NCBI RefSeq assembly: GCF_900148515.1
Contig: NZ_FRXN01000001.1
Location: 1,302,001-1,366,000 of the forward strand
DNA from: Algoriphagus zhangzhouensis
GTDB taxonomy: Bacteria; Bacteroidota; Bacteroidia; Cytophagales; Cyclobacteriaceae
Direction of reading: 5' to 3'
Length of the DNA: 64,000 nt
The translations under genes were made by a program, and so were the position numbers. Below are positions 62,435 through 64,000 of the stretch, piece after piece (within the stretch, counting starts at the first letter, position 1; every line of letters starts with the position of its first letter). Below the pieces are notes generated by a model. That model was not told the origin of the DNA, ran no database searches, and saw only the letters and a list, made by a program, of their open reading frames with translations.

Positions 62435-63199
62435 TTATCTCCCCCAATTTTGGAGTCTATCCAGATACAAATAACTCTCAACAAACTTTCTATGGTCTGG
62501 GCTAGTCATGATTTCCAATAATTCCAAAGCAGAAACGTAACTGGCCAAATTTCCATTGGAAGACAAAAATCGGCCGTCTCGGACATAGGTAACTTCATTT
62601 TCATCCTGAACAAGCAAGTTTGGATATTCCTTTTGTAAATCAGGACCTCCGCCGATCCAGGTAACGATCTTATGTCCATCGGCTACCCCAGAGGCTCCGA
62701 TCAATTGAGCTCCACCACAGTTGCTGACGACATAGTCAACCTCCTTATTCTTCTCTTTGATGAAATTTACAATCTTTTCATTGCGAACCTGCGACCACAT
62801 ATCATAGGCGCTTGGAACAAAGATCGCAGTCAATTTTGGAGCGTTTTCAAAAGTATAATCCGGTAAAAGATGAAGTCCTTCTTCAGTTGTAATCGGATTC
62901 TTTGTTTCGGCAATGGTAATCACATTGAATAGTTGCTGACCAGCTTCAGAAAGCTTAGCGAATACATCCGATGTCGCAACCACTTCACTTTGCAAAACTC
63001 CATTGTACATCAATAGCCCGATAGTTGGAAGAGCTGGATCAAAAGGCTTCAGATGTGTTGTCAAAGTATCTGAGGATGCCAAAGGATCCAAATGAAGTTG
63101 AGCATTCGAATTCGTGCCTTTTTCTTGACAACCAGTTAGTAAAGCAGCACCTACTAACAGGACTTGAAAAATCTGGTCTTTAATTATTGAAAAATTCAT
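62435..63199 (-). CDS. DJ-1/PfpI family lipoprotein
   Basis: This 254-residue protein has a lipobox (LLTGC, Cys24) and a DJ-1/PfpI domain (about 58-235). The nucleophile elbow is VVSNCGGAQLIGASG with Cys161; AYDMWSQVRNEKIVNFIKE follows a TAIFVPSAYD strand, as in the family. DJ-1/PfpI proteins include proteases, chaperones and glyoxalase-like enzymes, but they are mostly cytoplasmic. A lipidated form is unusual. No second domain is attached. It has a near-consensus promoter just upstream. Confidence 0.8.
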   Translation of the reverse strand: MNFSIIKDQIFQVLLVGAALLTGCQEKGTNSNAQLHLDPLASSDTLTTHLKPFDPALPTIGLLMYNGVLQSEVVATSDVFAKLSEAGQQLFNVITIAETKNPITTEEGLHLLPDYTFENAPKLTAIFVPSAYDMWSQVRNEKIVNFIKEKNKEVDYVVSNCGGAQLIGASGVADGHKIVTWIGGGPDLQKEYPNLLVQDENEVTYVRDGRFLSSNGNLASYVSALELLEIMTSPDHRKFVESYLYLDRLQNWGR

Positions 63200-63224
63200 A
63201 GAATGATTGGTTTAGATTTCGCGC

Positions 63225-63254
63225 CAAAGGTAGATGCTACAATCTAAAACCAAA
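63225..63254 (-). promoter_or_regulatory. Bacteroidota-type promoter of the DJ-1/PfpI gene
   Basis: On the minus strand TTTG (63254-63251), an 18-base spacer and TACCTTTG (63232-63225) closely match the Bacteroidota TTTG/TAnnTTTG consensus. The predicted start is about 20 bases upstream of the ATG at 63199, a sensible leader. Confidence 0.6.
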
Positions 63255-63270
63255 CACAAAAAAGAATTAT

Positions 63271-64000
63271 TTAATTAAATGGTTTCAATTCAAAAATCTG
63301 GAAATAAGAGCCTGATTCTGAAGCTACTTTTCGATTATAAACCAAGCGGTCTCCACCATGGGACCAATTAATATTGCAAAGCTCAGAAGTCCCATCACTG
63401 GCACTTCCCAATGTGAAGGAATCGCCAGAAGAAACAGAAGCTACTAACACCTGATTATCAAGACCAAATGCCAACCAATCCCCATCAGAACTTAAACTAA
63501 ACATCGTTTCAGGTGATTTCGTCAAATGAGTCACTTGAACAGGTTCTCCTCCAATGGGAGAAACAAAAAATATCTGAACGATTCCATCATCTCCTTTGGC
63601 ATAAAAGTAAATCCTATCTCCTTCTGGAGAACTTCTTAACCATTGTCTAGGACCTTGAATTCCCGGGAATTTTTGATCAGTTGAAAAAGTAATTCTTCGC
63701 TGCTGAATTGAATTTGGTACTTCTGGAAGACTGGTTACAGTTCCGGTTAATTTAGGGGAGCCCATCAATACTTGAGAATCTTCAGGCAAATCAGATACAA
63801 AAATTTCAGTTAATAGATTTCCATTTTCATCAAGCACATCTCCCAAATAAGCCAATGCTCGCTTGATTCGTTTTCCTTCAGAGTTAATATACCCATCTGT
63901 CCCAATCCAGCACTCTTCATAGGCTTTTTGGATATCATCAGAACCCACTATTGGATTTGGGGTTACTCTTGCTGCCAAAACAGAAAAATGTGTCCCTCCG
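63271..64000 (-). CDS. DUF3748 (YidR-like) protein, 5' end outside the window
   Basis: The frame is open to the window end (upstream codons encode GGTHFSVLAARVTP), so about 243 C-terminal residues are seen. The sequence has DUF3748/YidR features: VTPNPIVGSDDIQKAYEECWIG, RALAYLGDVLDENGN, EIFVSDLPEDSQ, and then TolB-like propeller repeats (SSPEGDRIYFYAKGDDG, SLSSDGDWLAFGLDNQVL). It is presumably a beta-propeller protein of unknown function, like E. coli YidR. The TTG at 63978 is internal. Confidence 0.75.
   Translation of the reverse strand, partial: GGTHFSVLAARVTPNPIVGSDDIQKAYEECWIGTDGYINSEGKRIKRALAYLGDVLDENGNLLTEIFVSDLPEDSQVLMGSPKLTGTVTSLPEVPNSIQQRRITFSTDQKFPGIQGPRQWLRSSPEGDRIYFYAKGDDGIVQIFFVSPIGGEPVQVTHLTKSPETMFSLSSDGDWLAFGLDNQVLVASVSSGDSFTLGSASDGTSELCNINWSHGGDRLVYNRKVASESGSYFQIFELKPFN

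Noticed and set aside
1-64000. tRNA, rRNA, CRISPR array, integrase, transposase or phage genes
   Set aside because: No cloverleaf, repeat-spacer pattern or recombinase signature was found by reading; a systematic scan was not possible.

Overview
The window reads as a chromosomal segment of a Bacteroidota bacterium. The markers are SusC/SusD outer-membrane pairs, FecR/ECF sigma sets, TAnnTTTG-type promoter boxes, poor Shine-Dalgarno signals, low G+C and IscA/DUF-rich housekeeping operons. Gene content (secreted sulfatase, LptD-type protein, Wzc/Wza exporters, many signal-peptide enzymes) suggests a marine Cytophagales member, perhaps Cyclobacteriaceae such as Algoriphagus; this is an inference from gene style only. 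No rRNA, tRNA, CRISPR array, integrase, phage gene or intact insertion sequence was seen.

Layout. 1-6.5 kb: mixed small genes (partial DUF1963-like protein, M81 metallopeptidase, YdcH, MazG, MarC, NTR-like secreted protein, DUF1801, PLP aminotransferase). 6.7-11 kb: a minus-strand operon of DUF, YkvA, thioredoxin, SDR, dtd and a tandem ABC ATPase with one degenerate site. 11-16.7 kb: IscA-like protein, DUF6265, a tightly overlapped WD40-divIVA-folB-DUF4268 operon, phosphopantetheinyl transferase plus secreted redoxin, and a SirB1-like protein. 16.8-21.2 kb: a SorAB-like sulfite dehydrogenase pair, acyl-CoA carboxylase beta subunit, amidase. 21.2-28.3 kb: envelope genes lptD, kdsB and a Wzc/Wza capsule-export pair.

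28.6-49.8 kb is the accessory, nutrient-scavenging half. It has a SusC/SusD pair preceded by a small FecR-N-terminus-like protein, an unrecognised multi-pass membrane protein, an XylR-type regulator and a sugar MFS transporter. Divergent from these is a TAATG-coupled secreted operon: a ChbG/YdjC deacetylase, a BNR sialidase-like enzyme and a 737-residue propeller plus helical-toroid protein with no function I can name. The divergent intergenic region carries a perfect 9-bp inverted repeat and a 9-bp direct repeat, candidate operators. An orphan ECF sigma factor, a glycerophosphodiesterase, two metallophosphoesterases and a formylglycine sulfatase follow, which fits release of phosphate, sulfate and sugar from polymers.

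50-64 kb: a VOC protein, then a complete surface-signalling nutrient system (STN-SusC, SusD, FecR, divergent ECF sigma), an aldo/keto reductase, a 0.9-kb gene-free stretch full of palindromes, an S9 peptidase, a DJ-1/PfpI lipoprotein with a near-consensus promoter, and a DUF3748 (YidR-like) protein cut by the window edge. The best candidate for something new is the 38.9-43.6 kb divergent locus centred on the 737-residue protein.
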